The notes beneath the pieces are model-generated. The model made no database searches, was not told the DNA's origin, and saw only the letters and a program-made list of their open reading frames with translations. DNA of 64,000 nucleotides from Psychrosphaera saromensis (GTDB taxonomy: Bacteria; Pseudomonadota; Gammaproteobacteria; Enterobacterales; Alteromonadaceae): NCBI RefSeq assembly GCF_002954545.1, contig NZ_MSCH01000003.1, positions 3,015,991 to 3,079,990 on the forward strand, given 5' to 3'. Positions 26,207 through 36,278 of this stretch are shown one piece after another. Both the position numbers and the translations under genes were made by a program. The first letter of the stretch is position 1. Each line of letters opens with the position of its first letter.

Positions 26207-26460
26207 GCAACGAACCGCAGGTTCGCGCTTTTGCTTTTTGCTCTGCTTTACCTCCCGATTTAAATATCTGTGTTAAATATAACTTTTCTCAAATCGAGCG
26301 GGCATGGATGCCCGATTGAGGAAAATGTTCAGGGACGAATGTTTTTCCGTATTTGATGATAAAAGTTAGTATTTAATACAATTAGATATTTGGTGACGGG
26401 CGGCCTTTTGGCCTACCTTTTTGGCTGTTGAAAAAGGTATGGTCGCCGCAGGTGAAATAA

Positions 26461-26508
26461 TCTTTAAATCTTTAAATCTTTAAATCTTTAAATCTTTAAA
26501 TCTTTAAA
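26461..26508. repeat. 8-bp tandem repeat TCTTTAAA, about six copies
   Basis: Near-perfect iteration of TCTTTAAA ending in AATAAATT. A very similar 8-bp motif (CTTTAAGG) is iterated on the other flank of the cassette cluster at about 23080-23133. Confidence 0.9.
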
Positions 26509-26519
26509 ATAAATTAAAA

Positions 26520-26547
26520 CAAAAAAGGAACCTTATGGTTCCTTTCT
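26520..26547 (-). terminator. Terminator of the fumarase gene
   Basis: AAAGGAACC, TTAT, GGTTCCTTT with an A run on the plus strand giving U residues on the minus-strand RNA. Confidence 0.85.
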
Positions 26548-26578
26548 TAAATCACTCAAATAAAACAAAACACAAAAA

Positions 26579-28102
26579 CTACTTCTTAGTTTTTGCCTCT
26601 GCAATTTTGCCACGCCAAATAGCTGGGCCTGTTTCATGTACGTTGTTACCTGTAGAATCTACGGCAACCGATACGGGCATATCTTCAACTTCAAACTCGT
26701 AGATTGCTTCCATACCTAAGTCACCAAAGGCAACAACGCGAGATTTTTTGATTGCTTTAGATACTAAGTAAGCAGCGCCGCCAACAGCCATTAAATAAAC
26801 GGCTTTGTTTTTAGCGATTGAATCTACCGTTGCAGGACCACGTTCAGATTTACCTATCATGCCAATAAGACCTGTGTCTTCTAACATCATGTCGGTAAAT
26901 TTATCCATACGAGTTGCCGTTGTTGGGCCTGCTGGACCACAAACTTCGTCACGTACTGCGTCAACTGGACCAACGTAGTAGATAAAGCGATTATTAAAGT
27001 CAACGCCCTCAGGTAAGCCTTCGCCGTTATCTAACATGTCTTTAATGCGTTTATGAGCGGCATCACGACCTGTTAAGATTTTACCGCTAAGTAAAACGGT
27101 TTCACCGGCTTTCCATTCTGCAATTTCCGCTTTGGTGATGTTGTCGACATTAACTCGACGAACGTTGTCACCCAATTCCCATGTTACTTCTGGCCAGTCT
27201 TCAACACGAGGTGGTTTAAGATCTGCAGGACCAGAACCATCTAAATGGAAGTGAATATGACGCGTTGCCGCACAGTTAGGGATCATTACCACAGGTTTTG
27301 ATGCTGCGTGTGTTGGGCAAGATTTAATCTTGATATCAACAACAGTAGTTAACCCACCAAGACCTTGTGCGCCTATACCTAAGTCATTTACAGCGTTAAG
27401 AATGTCTATGCGTAGTTTTTCTTCCGTTGTTTCAGGTCCTCGTTCAATTAATTCTTGAATATCAACTGGGTCCATTAACGATTCTTTTGCCATAACTGCG
27501 GCTTTTTCAGCGGTTCCGCCAATGCCTATGCCTAACATGCCCGGTGGACACCAACCAGCGCCCATTGTAGGAACGGTTTTCTTGATCCATTCAACAATGT
27601 CGTCTGACGGGTTTAACATCGCCATTTTAGATTTATTTTCAGAGCCGCCGCCTTTCGCTGCTATCATCACTTCAATACCTGCGCCTTTAACTAGCTCGGT
27701 ATGCACAACAGATGGCGTGTTGTCTTTGGTATTTTTACGTGTGCCTGCAGGGTCTGCAACAATAGAGGCGCGCAATGGATTATCTGGATTTAGATACGCT
27801 TGACGAGTACCTTCGTCTACCATTTCTTGCACGGTTAAATCTGTTTTATCCCACTTAACGTCCATACCAACTTTAACAAAACAAGTTACTATGCCTGTGT
27901 CTTGGCAAATAGGTCTGTGCCCTTCTGCTGACATTCTTGAGTTTATTAAAATTTGAGCCATCGCATCTTTGGCTGCTGGGTTTTGTTCTTTGTTATAAGC
28001 GACTTCAACCGCTTTAACGTAATCTAGTGGGTGATAGTAAGAAATATATTGCAGTGCATCTGCAATACTTTCTATAAAATCTTGTTGACGAATTACAGGC
28101 AT
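26579..28102 (-). CDS. fumA: Class I fumarate hydratase (4Fe-4S)
   Basis: Oxygen-sensitive iron-sulfur fumarase that hydrates fumarate to malate in the TCA cycle; 507 residues, the usual length for the fused alpha-beta form. Cysteines expected to hold the cluster are in GHRPICQDTG (about residue 65), IKSCPTHA (about 264) and GPAGPTTA-region/CGPAG; the beta part contains GPTTATRMD. The N-terminus MPVIRQQDFIESIADALQYI is family-typical. Monocistronic with its own terminator. FumA and FumB types cannot be told apart from sequence alone. Confidence 0.95.
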   Translation of the reverse strand: MPVIRQQDFIESIADALQYISYYHPLDYVKAVEVAYNKEQNPAAKDAMAQILINSRMSAEGHRPICQDTGIVTCFVKVGMDVKWDKTDLTVQEMVDEGTRQAYLNPDNPLRASIVADPAGTRKNTKDNTPSVVHTELVKGAGIEVMIAAKGGGSENKSKMAMLNPSDDIVEWIKKTVPTMGAGWCPPGMLGIGIGGTAEKAAVMAKESLMDPVDIQELIERGPETTEEKLRIDILNAVNDLGIGAQGLGGLTTVVDIKIKSCPTHAASKPVVMIPNCAATRHIHFHLDGSGPADLKPPRVEDWPEVTWELGDNVRRVNVDNITKAEIAEWKAGETVLLSGKILTGRDAAHKRIKDMLDNGEGLPEGVDFNNRFIYYVGPVDAVRDEVCGPAGPTTATRMDKFTDMMLEDTGLIGMIGKSERGPATVDSIAKNKAVYLMAVGGAAYLVSKAIKKSRVVAFGDLGMEAIYEFEVEDMPVSVAVDSTGNNVHETGPAIWRGKIAEAKTKK

Positions 28103-28338
28103 AATGTCCTCGAAGTGTTGTTTTTGTATTAATCGGCTTATTTTTTATTAGTACTTTCTATCAAGCGCACAAGTGTATAAATTAATTTACTGAGCGCTTA
28201 CATAAGATTACTGAAATTGTTGTACATCGATGATAACCTCCCACTAAAATTAAACCAACAAATTAACATAGCAAAATCACTTTAATTGGTGATTTGTTGA
28301 ACTCTTGTTAATCACTTTTTACTGTTTAGGTTTTAGTA

Positions 28339-29790
28339 ATGCCAAACTCTGTTGTTTCCCAGCCTCTTTTTGTACAAGCTTTGTCGTTAAACCCTGTTCA
28401 ACTTGAGCAGTTATATAGCGTATTACAAAACTCTCATGGTGCTATGTTTTTAGACTCTGCATCACAGACCCATCCAAATAGTAATGTGTCTATTTTTGTC
28501 TGGCAGCCGACGTACACAATAGAAACAATAAACAAAGACACTTTTGTATACCGTGGAGATGAGTTGCTTAAAAAAGTAGATTCAGATCCATTGGAACAAG
28601 TGCAGCTTTATTTAAACTCTCTAACTGTTTTTAACACAGGTCAAGACGCTAACTTGCCATTTACTGGTGGCGCTGTGGGTTATTGGGATTATGAATTAGG
28701 TGGGCACTTTGAGTCTTTACCAACACCAAAGCCGTCAGACATTACACTGCCTAATATGTTTATTGGCATATATACGTCCGCTATTGTGGTTGATCACGCC
28801 ACTGGCCAAATTAATTTTGTTAGCCAAGACCCCAGCTACATTTCACAATGGGACAGCTTACAAAAAATAATTAACAATCTAGCACCGCAAGCAATCACAG
28901 AAACAAGTACAAACGCTCAAGCGCCATTTAAGTTAACCTCACCTTGGTTATCTAATATGACCAAAGCGCAGTACACAGAGAAATTTAACGCAGTACAAGA
29001 ACATTTACTTTCTGGTGATTGTTATCAAATTAACTTAGCGCAACGTTTTAGTGCCGGTTACTCTGGTAGTGAGTTGGGATCGGAATGGACAGCGTATAAC
29101 AAATTACGCAAACAAAACGCAGCGCCGTTCTCTAGCTTTATTCGCCATAAAAACGGGGCGGTATTGAGTGTTTCACCAGAGCGCTTTATTGAAGTTAAAA
29201 ACAAGATTATTGAAACTAAGCCAATTAAAGGCACCAGACCAAGACACGCAGACAAAGCTAAAGATATTGAGTTGGCTGAACAGTTAAGACATGCAATCAA
29301 AGACCGCGCCGAAAATTTGATGATAGTGGACTTACTGCGTAACGATTTATCAAAAGTGGCTGTTGCAGGTTCAGTTGAAGTGCCTGAGTTATTTGAAATT
29401 GAAAGCTTTCCTGCAGTGCATCATTTGGTGAGTAAAGTGACCGCAACATTAGACGCTGCGTTTACTTCATTCGATGTATTACGTGGCGCATTCCCTGGCG
29501 GCTCTATTACTGGCGCGCCAAAAATACGTGCCATGCAAATTATCAATGAACTAGAGCCAAATCCAAGAAGTGTGTATTGTGGTGCTATTGGTTACATTAA
29601 ACCAAACGGTGATATGGACAGTAATATTTCAATCCGGACTTTGGTCTGTAACCAAAATAAAATTCATTGTTGGGCTGGCGGTGGCTTAGTGGCTGACTCG
29701 GTTTGTGATGATGAATATCAAGAAACCTTAGATAAAGTAAATAAAATATTGCCTGTTTTGGAAAGTGCGCCAGTATTAGCCAACTGTTAA
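28339..29790 (+). CDS. pabB: Aminodeoxychorismate synthase component I PabB
   Basis: Makes 4-amino-4-deoxychorismate from chorismate with PabA for folate synthesis. The 483-residue protein has the N-terminal TrpE/PabB domain and the C-terminal chorismate-binding domain with SGDCYQINLAQRF, the PabB-type PIKGTRPR with its catalytic lysine, ENLMIVDLLRNDL, and PGGSITGAPKIRAM. The PIKGT motif (PIAGT in TrpE) supports PabB over anthranilate synthase. Possibly co-transcribed with the nudix and sdaA genes, as in E. coli pabB-nudL-sdaA order, which this matches. Confidence 0.95.
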   Translation: MPNSVVSQPLFVQALSLNPVQLEQLYSVLQNSHGAMFLDSASQTHPNSNVSIFVWQPTYTIETINKDTFVYRGDELLKKVDSDPLEQVQLYLNSLTVFNTGQDANLPFTGGAVGYWDYELGGHFESLPTPKPSDITLPNMFIGIYTSAIVVDHATGQINFVSQDPSYISQWDSLQKIINNLAPQAITETSTNAQAPFKLTSPWLSNMTKAQYTEKFNAVQEHLLSGDCYQINLAQRFSAGYSGSELGSEWTAYNKLRKQNAAPFSSFIRHKNGAVLSVSPERFIEVKNKIIETKPIKGTRPRHADKAKDIELAEQLRHAIKDRAENLMIVDLLRNDLSKVAVAGSVEVPELFEIESFPAVHHLVSKVTATLDAAFTSFDVLRGAFPGGSITGAPKIRAMQIINELEPNPRSVYCGAIGYIKPNGDMDSNISIRTLVCNQNKIHCWAGGGLVADSVCDDEYQETLDKVNKILPVLESAPVLANC

Positions 29791-29932
29791 GCGCTTTTGC
29801 TTAAATGTTAGTGCTTAGATTAACGCTTAAGTATTTGCGCTTAAATATTAGTACTTAGCTGCTTGTGCTATTTTTTGTATGTTAATTTAAAGCCAATACA
29901 GAAACCAATTTCAAAAAGAGGAGAACAACTGC

Positions 29933-30526
29933 ATGACACCTGAACAATTTTCTAGCCGCTTTTGTTTGACCCTTCCTACTGATAAAGAGCTAGGCAATAC
30001 AGAGGCACTAAGGTCTCGTCTTGTTGCTAATAACACAACCAAAAACGCTGCGGTGCTAGTTCCTATAATAAAACGGCCTAGCGGATTAACCTTGTTGTTT
30101 ACCCAACGCTCGCAAAATATGCGTCACCACCCAGGTCAAGTTAGCTTCCCTGGAGGCAAAGAAGATCCAGACGACGACTCACTACAATACACAGCGTTAA
30201 GGGAAACCTTTGAAGAAGTGGGCATTGATAATGATCAGATCACGACCTTAGGCTGGTTACCCAGTTTTCAAACCATTTCCAATTTTAAACTTTATCCATT
30301 AGTAGGATTAATCGAAAACATTAATCAACTAACATTAAACCCTGCCGAAGTAGACAGTGCGTTTGAAGTGCCACTAAGTCACTTCATTCAAAGAGGAAAC
30401 CACCAGATAATAAAGTCTACATTCAACAACGTTAACCATCCCATTCATTTTATGCCATACCAAGACAAGTTAATATGGGGTGTTACCGCCGCTATTATCG
30501 ATCAATTAATATTACATTTCGAATAA
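29933..30526 (+). CDS. nudL: Nudix CoA pyrophosphatase (NudL type)
   Basis: Hydrolase of 197 residues that probably cleaves CoA and acyl-CoA to phosphopantetheine and adenosine diphosphate products. The nudix box runs from GGKEDPDD to LRETFEEVGI (about residues 76-98), and upstream HHPGQVSFPGGK is the CoA-specific signature of this subgroup. Lies between pabB and sdaA, the same order as in E. coli. GAGGAGA precedes the ATG. The 140-bp gap to pabB contains iterated GCTTAA(A/G) motifs. Confidence 0.93.
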   Translation: MTPEQFSSRFCLTLPTDKELGNTEALRSRLVANNTTKNAAVLVPIIKRPSGLTLLFTQRSQNMRHHPGQVSFPGGKEDPDDDSLQYTALRETFEEVGIDNDQITTLGWLPSFQTISNFKLYPLVGLIENINQLTLNPAEVDSAFEVPLSHFIQRGNHQIIKSTFNNVNHPIHFMPYQDKLIWGVTAAIIDQLILHFE

Positions 30527-30609
30527 GTTTTACTCATGCATAAGTGGGTGTGAACAATAACAATCTAAGCTACAATGGTTCAAGTATTTTGAAATGAAGA
30601 TCCATAATT

Positions 30610-32013
30610 ATGTTAAGTGTTTTTGATATGTTCAGCGTCGGCATTGGGCCGTCTAGTTCGCATACCGTTGGGCCAATGAAAGCGGCCTGTGAATTTGTAG
30701 AAACCTTAGACCAAAAAGGTTTACTGCAACAAGTTAGCTTTATTAAAACCGACTTGTATGGATCTTTAGGCCAGACTGGTATTGGCCATGGCTCTGGTAA
30801 GGCGGTTATATTAGGATTGTTGGGTGAACAACCTGACAGCATAGATCCAGATACCGTCACTGAAAAACTTAAACAAATTGAACAAAGTGAAAGCATTCTT
30901 TTACTTGGAAAACATAAAGCCAAATTTCCAAGGACTAACTCTATCGTTTTCCATCGTAGAAAAAGCTTACCCGCTCATTCCAATGGCCTAACCTTTTTTG
31001 CTTATGCTGGCACAGGCGCTGACAAAGCTGATCTTGATAAAAAGATACTTTTTGAACAAACTTATTACTCTATTGGTGGTGGTTTTATTGTTAAACACCA
31101 GGATTTTGAACAACAAAAACAAGCCGCGTTACTTGATGTGGTTGAAAATCCAGTGCCTTACGAATTTTCAAGCGGTGCCGAGCTATTAGAGAAATGTCTA
31201 ATAAACGGCTTAAGCATTCCAGCATTAATGATGGCGAACGAAAAAACATTCCAAAACGAAAGCACAGTGAGAGCTGGGTTAGTTAAATTATGGGATGTAA
31301 TGCAAGCTTGTATTGACCGTGGTATTAGAACCGAGGGGATTTTACCCGGTGGTTTAAACGTAAAACGCAGAGCGCCGTCGTTAAAACGAAAATTGTCGGC
31401 TGAGCAAAGTAACGATCCACTTATAGTCATGGACTGGGTTAACTTATTTGCCTTAGCCGTGAACGAAGAAAACGCTGACGGTGGCCGTGTAGTTACCGCT
31501 CCAACTAATGGTGCAGCAGGTATTATTCCTGCGGTATTAATGTATTACCATAAGTTTGTAAAACCATTAGATGAAGACTTGATTGTGCGTTATTTATTAA
31601 CCGCAGGCGCGATTGGTATTTTGTATAAGAAAAATGCGTCTATCTCAGGTGCCGAAGTTGGCTGCCAAGGCGAAGTTGGTGTTGCTTGCTCTATGGCTGC
31701 AGGTGCATTGGCTGAAATTCAAGGTGCGAGCGTTGAACAAGTTGAAAACGCCGCTGAAATTGGTATGGAGCATAACTTAGGTTTAACCTGTGACCCAGTC
31801 GGCGGGCTAGTACAAGTGCCATGTATTGAGCGTAATGCAATGGGCGCGATTAAAGCAATTAACGCGGCTCGTTTGGCGTTACGTGGCACTGGCGGTCAAA
31901 AAGTATCTTTAGATAAAGTGATCAAAACCATGTGGGATACAGGTAATGATATGAAGTCTAAGTATAAAGAAACGGCTCGTGGCGGATTAGCTGTAAACAT
32001 TATTGAATGTTAA
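30610..32013 (+). CDS. sdaA: L-serine ammonia-lyase (4Fe-4S, single chain)
   Basis: Deaminates L-serine to pyruvate. The 467-residue protein has the N-terminal beta domain ([16 protein letters not shown], about residues 12-27) and the catalytic alpha domain; cysteines in [34 protein letters not shown] are the candidates for cluster ligands. Length matches E. coli SdaA/SdaB (about 455). Follows nudL by 84 bp. No irregularities. Confidence 0.96.
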   Translation: MLSVFDMFSVGIGPSSSHTVGPMKAACEFVETLDQKGLLQQVSFIKTDLYGSLGQTGIGHGSGKAVILGLLGEQPDSIDPDTVTEKLKQIEQSESILLLGKHKAKFPRTNSIVFHRRKSLPAHSNGLTFFAYAGTGADKADLDKKILFEQTYYSIGGGFIVKHQDFEQQKQAALLDVVENPVPYEFSSGAELLEKCLINGLSIPALMMANEKTFQNESTVRAGLVKLWDVMQACIDRGIRTEGILPGGLNVKRRAPSLKRKLSAEQSNDPLIVMDWVNLFALAVNEENADGGRVVTAPTNGAAGIIPAVLMYYHKFVKPLDEDLIVRYLLTAGAIGILYKKNASISGAEVGCQGEVGVACSMAAGALAEIQGASVEQVENAAEIGMEHNLGLTCDPVGGLVQVPCIERNAMGAIKAINAARLALRGTGGQKVSLDKVIKTMWDTGNDMKSKYKETARGGLAVNIIEC

Positions 32014-32164
32014 ATCATGTCTCATACAAGTAAATTTAAATTACTCAATTCAATACTTGGCTAAATATGCTAAATTTGATTAACCGTTTTATCTGTTGCC
32101 CGTGACGCCAATTACATGAATAGAATTGGTAATAAGCAACCTAAATTAAGATAATCAAAAAAAC

Positions 32165-33133
32165 ATGATCAAAACTTTTACAATTGAAAATCAAGTTGGC
32201 GACAGTGTAAACATCATTAATTTGGGTGCTCGTCTTGTAGAATGGCACACTCGAGTGAAAGGCCAATCTAGAAACATCATTGTTGGTTACACAGATTATG
32301 AATTGTATCGTGAAGATCCTAGTCATTTGGGCGCTATTGCCGGCCCTTATGCCAATAGAATTAAAGGCGCAAGTGTAGAGTTAAATGGCGTTGTACATAA
32401 GTTAGCCGCTAACGAAGGGGTTAATATTTTACACAGTGGCCACAACGCACTTGAGTCTTGTATGTGGCAAGTAAAAGAACATTCCACCCGCGCTATCACT
32501 CTCACCTATTGGCTGGAAGATGGATTTAATGGCTTCCCTGGCGCTATCGCTTTTGAAGTTGAATATCGTTTAGCGGAAAACGAAAGTCAGTTAAAAATTA
32601 ATATGAATGCCGTAAGTGAAAAAGAAACCATTGTTGGCCCAACCGGACATGCTTACTTTAATTTATCGGCTATGGCTAAAAGTGCCAAAAAACAAACCCC
32701 TACAGCCAAACAAGCAAATGACATTAATCAACATTCTCTGTTGTTAAATTGCCAACAATATACCCCAGTCGATAACGTTGGAATTCCAACGGGAAACATC
32801 GATAGTGTAAAAAATACTGAATTAGATTTCACCCAGCTGAAAAAAATAGACACAACCGCCATAAATCATAATTTTGTAGTGGATAACACTGACAACGTCT
32901 CGGCTGTATTAGTCAGCCCTGAGCAAGATTTGTCACTTGAAGTTTCTTCTGGTTATCCTGGTTTACAAGCGTATACCGCAGACTATTTACCATCGCCTTT
33001 TATTCCTAGACAAGGAATATGCTTGGAGCCTCAATTTTACCCAGACTCACCAAATATCAAACACTTCCCATTTTATACCACGTCACCTGAACGTCCGTTC
33101 TCTGAAAAAATCATCTACAAATTAAAAAAATAA
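32165..33133 (+). CDS. galM: Aldose 1-epimerase (galactose mutarotase type)
   Basis: Interconverts alpha and beta anomers of hexoses; 322 residues, usual length. Family motifs: GPYANRIKGA near residue 61, the catalytic histidines in ILHSGHNALE (about 95) and GHAYFNLS (about 161), and the catalytic glutamate in CLEPQFYPDSPN (about 281). No galactose operon genes are adjacent, so the in vivo sugar is uncertain; a glucose-6-phosphate epimerase is less likely from the motifs. Weak ribosome binding site. Confidence 0.9.
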   Translation: MIKTFTIENQVGDSVNIINLGARLVEWHTRVKGQSRNIIVGYTDYELYREDPSHLGAIAGPYANRIKGASVELNGVVHKLAANEGVNILHSGHNALESCMWQVKEHSTRAITLTYWLEDGFNGFPGAIAFEVEYRLAENESQLKINMNAVSEKETIVGPTGHAYFNLSAMAKSAKKQTPTAKQANDINQHSLLLNCQQYTPVDNVGIPTGNIDSVKNTELDFTQLKKIDTTAINHNFVVDNTDNVSAVLVSPEQDLSLEVSSGYPGLQAYTADYLPSPFIPRQGICLEPQFYPDSPNIKHFPFYTTSPERPFSEKIIYKLKK

Positions 33134-33535
33134 CTTAGCTTTTATAACGTTTTATTGACCTTGCTATTGAAGTTGCTAGTGGAACGTCCACTCCACCTTA
33201 CCTTGCAAGTATGAAAGCGGTTTATAGCTGTTTAACACCTTACTTACATCTTGCCCTCCAGATAATAGTTCTTATTAAACTGCTTTTTCTGTATTGTTTT
33301 TGGTCATTTTTTGGCTGATTTTTCTACTTTTGATTCCATCATTTATTAATTGCATAAAAATCACTTGGCATTGGTTAAACATCTGTGGCAGTCTCAGGCT
33401 AGGCTTGATTAAAGTACAAGCTCTAATTACTAGTAAAATACTAGATTATTAAGATGTTATAGACAAAGCCGCGCCAAACGTTTTGTTTATAATAATTCAT
33501 TATTGTGATTTTGATTTTAAAGGAGAGAACCTTTT
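33134..33535. other. 402-bp region between galM and asnB
   Basis: No gene seen. A small hairpin AGTGGA-ACG-TCCACT lies near 33178-33193 without a T run. The remainder is AT-rich leader or promoter DNA of asnB; a strong AAAGGAGAG lies 8 bases before the asnB ATG. Confidence 0.5.
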
Positions 33536-35212
33536 ATGTGTTCTATTTTTGGAGTACTGGACGTTACTACTGACGTTGCAGATTTACGAGTTAAAGCGCT
33601 AGAGTTATCTGGCTTATTACGTCACCGTGGCCCAGACTGGTCAGGTATTTGGAATAACGACAATGCGATCCTTGCTCACGAGCGTTTATCGATTGTCGAC
33701 TTAGAGAATGGCGCGCAACCTCTATATAATCAAAATCGAAATCACATCTTAGCCGTTAATGGCGAAATTTATAATCATAAAGCCCTTGAAGCTGAGCTAA
33801 CTACGGATTACACATTCCAAACTCAGTCAGACTGCGAAATTATTTTAGCTCTGTATCAACAAGACGGTCTTAAGTTTTTTGACAAATTAAAAGGCATGTT
33901 TGCTTTTATCTTGTATGACGACACAGATGACAGCTATTTAATTGCTCGTGATCATATGGGGATCATTCCTCTTTATTATGGTTATGACGTAGACGGCCAA
34001 CTTTATGTTGCCTCTGAAATGAAAGCGTTAGTGCCAGTTTGTAGAACAATTACAGAATTCCCTCCTGGGCATTACTGGTCAAGTAAAGACGGTGAAATCA
34101 AACAATACTACGAAAGAGATTGGTTTGAGTATGACGCGGTTAAAGACAATAAAGGCGACGCAAAACAAATTCACGATGCATTAAGTGACGCAGTAAAATC
34201 TCACATGATGTCTGACGTACCTTATGGCGTATTGTTATCTGGTGGTTTGGATTCATCAGTTATTTCTGCCGTTGCACAAAAATACGCGCAAAAACGTGTT
34301 GAAGATGAAGGTAAGTCAAAAGCTTGGTGGCCACAATTGCATTCATTTGCGGTTGGTTTGGTTAACGCACCAGATTTAATTGCTGCGCAAAAAGTAGCGG
34401 ATGCAATTGGTACGATTCACCATGAGATCACGTACACAATTCAAGAAGGTATTGACGCTATTCGTGATGTTATTTATCACTTAGAAACGTACGATGTCAC
34501 GACGATTCGTGCATCAACGCCTATGTACTTAATGTCTCGTAAAATAAAAGCCATGGGCATCAAAATGGTATTGTCTGGCGAAGGTGCTGATGAGTTATTT
34601 GGTGGTTACTTATACTTCCATAAAGCGCCAAATGCGAAAGAATTCCACGAAGAAACGGTACGTAAAATTAAACGTCTTCATATGTTTGATTGTGCCCGTG
34701 CGAATAAAGCAATGTCGGCTTGGGGCGTGGAAGCACGTGTACCATTCTTAGACAAAGACTTTATGGATATTGCCATGCGCACTAATCCAGAGCTTAAAAT
34801 GTGTGGCAACGGAAAAATGGAGAAACACATTTTACGTGAAGCATTTGAAGGCTATTTACCGAATGAAGTACTGTGGCGTCAAAAAGAACAATTCTCTGAT
34901 GGTGTTGGTTACAGCTGGATAGATTCTTTGGTTGAGTCTGCTGAAGCGAAAGTGACGGATCAATTAATGGCAAGCGCGCAATACCGCTTCCCACATAATA
35001 CGCCTGACTCAAAAGAAGCTTATTTATATCGTACTATCTTTGAAGAGCACTTCCCGCTTGATTCAGCGGCTGAATGTGTACCTGGCGGAAAGTCAGTAGC
35101 ATGTTCAACACCTGAAGCATTAGCATGGGATGCAAGCTTTACCGCAAATGCCGATCCGTCTGGTCGTGCTATGTTTGATGTACATAACCAAGGTTACGAC
35201 GATAAGTCTTAA
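33536..35212 (+). CDS. asnB: Asparagine synthase (glutamine-hydrolysing) AsnB
   Basis: Makes asparagine from aspartate, ATP and glutamine. The 558-residue protein starts MCSIFGVLD; Cys2 becomes the N-terminal nucleophile of the glutaminase domain (about 1-190, RHRGPDWSG, NGEIYNH). The synthetase domain has the PP-loop SGGLDSSV (about residue 232) and GEGADELFGGY. Length and order match bacterial AsnB. Monocistronic with a strong terminator at 35264. Strong Shine-Dalgarno AAAGGAGAG. Confidence 0.97.
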   Translation: MCSIFGVLDVTTDVADLRVKALELSGLLRHRGPDWSGIWNNDNAILAHERLSIVDLENGAQPLYNQNRNHILAVNGEIYNHKALEAELTTDYTFQTQSDCEIILALYQQDGLKFFDKLKGMFAFILYDDTDDSYLIARDHMGIIPLYYGYDVDGQLYVASEMKALVPVCRTITEFPPGHYWSSKDGEIKQYYERDWFEYDAVKDNKGDAKQIHDALSDAVKSHMMSDVPYGVLLSGGLDSSVISAVAQKYAQKRVEDEGKSKAWWPQLHSFAVGLVNAPDLIAAQKVADAIGTIHHEITYTIQEGIDAIRDVIYHLETYDVTTIRASTPMYLMSRKIKAMGIKMVLSGEGADELFGGYLYFHKAPNAKEFHEETVRKIKRLHMFDCARANKAMSAWGVEARVPFLDKDFMDIAMRTNPELKMCGNGKMEKHILREAFEGYLPNEVLWRQKEQFSDGVGYSWIDSLVESAEAKVTDQLMASAQYRFPHNTPDSKEAYLYRTIFEEHFPLDSAAECVPGGKSVACSTPEALAWDASFTANADPSGRAMFDVHNQGYDDKS

Positions 35213-35263
35213 CTTTTAAAATAGCTCTTAAGAGCAAATCACTCTATTAGCTTGAATAATTAA

Positions 35264-35292
35264 ATAGCCGTTAACCAACGGCTATTTTTTTT
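35264..35292. terminator. Terminator of asnB
   Basis: ATAGCCGTT, AACC, AACGGCTAT followed by T run. Also suited to stop the convergent NIF3-like gene transcript. Confidence 0.9.
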
Positions 35293-35337
35293 ACCTGCAA
35301 GATAAGTTGTATCAATTATATTAAATAAAACAACCCG

Positions 35338-36093
35338 TTACACTGGATTGTGGATATCGATAAACTCTACATCTAAGTCAAATTCACTCGCCAAATGCTC
35401 ACCAACGGCTTTAATACCATAACGCTCTGTTGCATGATGACCTGCAGCAATAAAGTGAATACCAAACTCTCTAGAGCTATGAATGGTTTGCTCTGATGCT
35501 TCACCAGTTAAAAATGCGTCTACGCCCAATTCTGCTGCGGTATCAATATATCCCTGCCCGCCACCAGTACACCAGGCAATTGACGTTACTAACTCATCAT
35601 TTACCGCATTAATTAAAGGTGTTCTCTGCAATTTAGCTGTTATTAACTCACCAAAGTCCTGCACCGTCATTGGGGTTTTAAGTTTCCCCTGCATTAATAC
35701 ACCTTTTGGTTTAACGCTTTTCACTGGAGCTACATCAATAATATCCAATAAGCTAGCTAACTGTGCGTTATTACCTAAAGTTGCATGTACATCAACAGGT
35801 AAATGATAGGCTAATAAATTGATATCGTGTTTTAATAATTTAGCTAATCTATTCTTTTTTAATCCCGTGACAACTTGAGATTCACCTTTCCAAAAGTAGC
35901 CATGATGAACCAATATTGCATCAGCATTTTGTTCTATTGCAGCATCAATTAACATTTCACTTGCCGTTACGCCTGTTACTATTTTGTTAATTGTCGACTT
36001 GCCTTCCACTTGTAAACCATTTGGGCAGTAATCATTTATATTTTTTGTATCTAGAAGTTGATTTAAATACTCAACAAGTTCATTAGATTTCAT
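35338..36093 (-). CDS. ybgI: NIF3-like dinuclear metal centre protein (YbgI family)
   Basis: A 251-residue member of the NIF3/YbgI family, which forms hexameric toroids with a two-metal site; cellular role not settled (GTP cyclohydrolase 1 type 2 homologue). Metal-binding motifs: LVHHGYFWKGE (about residues 61-71), YHLPVDVHATLGNN (about 95-108), and the C-terminal AAGHHATERYGIKA. The N-terminus MKSNELVEYLNQLLD is typical. Isolated gene between asnB and the Lys/Ala-rich protein gene. Confidence 0.93.
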   Translation of the reverse strand: MKSNELVEYLNQLLDTKNINDYCPNGLQVEGKSTINKIVTGVTASEMLIDAAIEQNADAILVHHGYFWKGESQVVTGLKKNRLAKLLKHDINLLAYHLPVDVHATLGNNAQLASLLDIIDVAPVKSVKPKGVLMQGKLKTPMTVQDFGELITAKLQRTPLINAVNDELVTSIAWCTGGGQGYIDTAAELGVDAFLTGEASEQTIHSSREFGIHFIAAGHHATERYGIKAVGEHLASEFDLDVEFIDIHNPV

Positions 36094-36278
36094 TTATTTA
36101 CTTCATTATTCATAGTTACAATTATGTTAAGTGTAATCGTTATTATTCTCCGTTTGTAACTCAATTTGATGTTTTTTCCATTAATTAGCCTTAACTTTGA
36201 CCTATAAGTTGAAATTAAGGCAAAAAGTTTGTATAAACAGGGCTTAATTTAAAATCTTATTAAATTTAGGTAAAATAA

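Larger units (their letters stand above)
26207..26578. other. Intergenic region right of the cassette cluster
   Basis: No gene supported. It contains an imperfect long hairpin around 26395-26455 (inner arms ACCTTTTT and AAAAAGGT), an 8-bp tandem repeat at 26461-26508 and the fumarase terminator at 26520-26547. Confidence 0.6.

Noticed and set aside
25913-26319. Two plus-strand ORFs of 65-70 codons
   Set aside because: They run across attC-like sequence and the half-site, opposite to all cassettes, with no ribosome binding sites.
22094-26578. Prophage remnant
   Set aside because: Only the superinfection-immunity-like gene hints at phage; no integrase, capsid, tail or lysis gene is present, and attC sites explain the region better.
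29058-29300. 80-codon minus-strand ORF in pabB
   Set aside because: Lies wholly inside the chorismate-binding domain of pabB.
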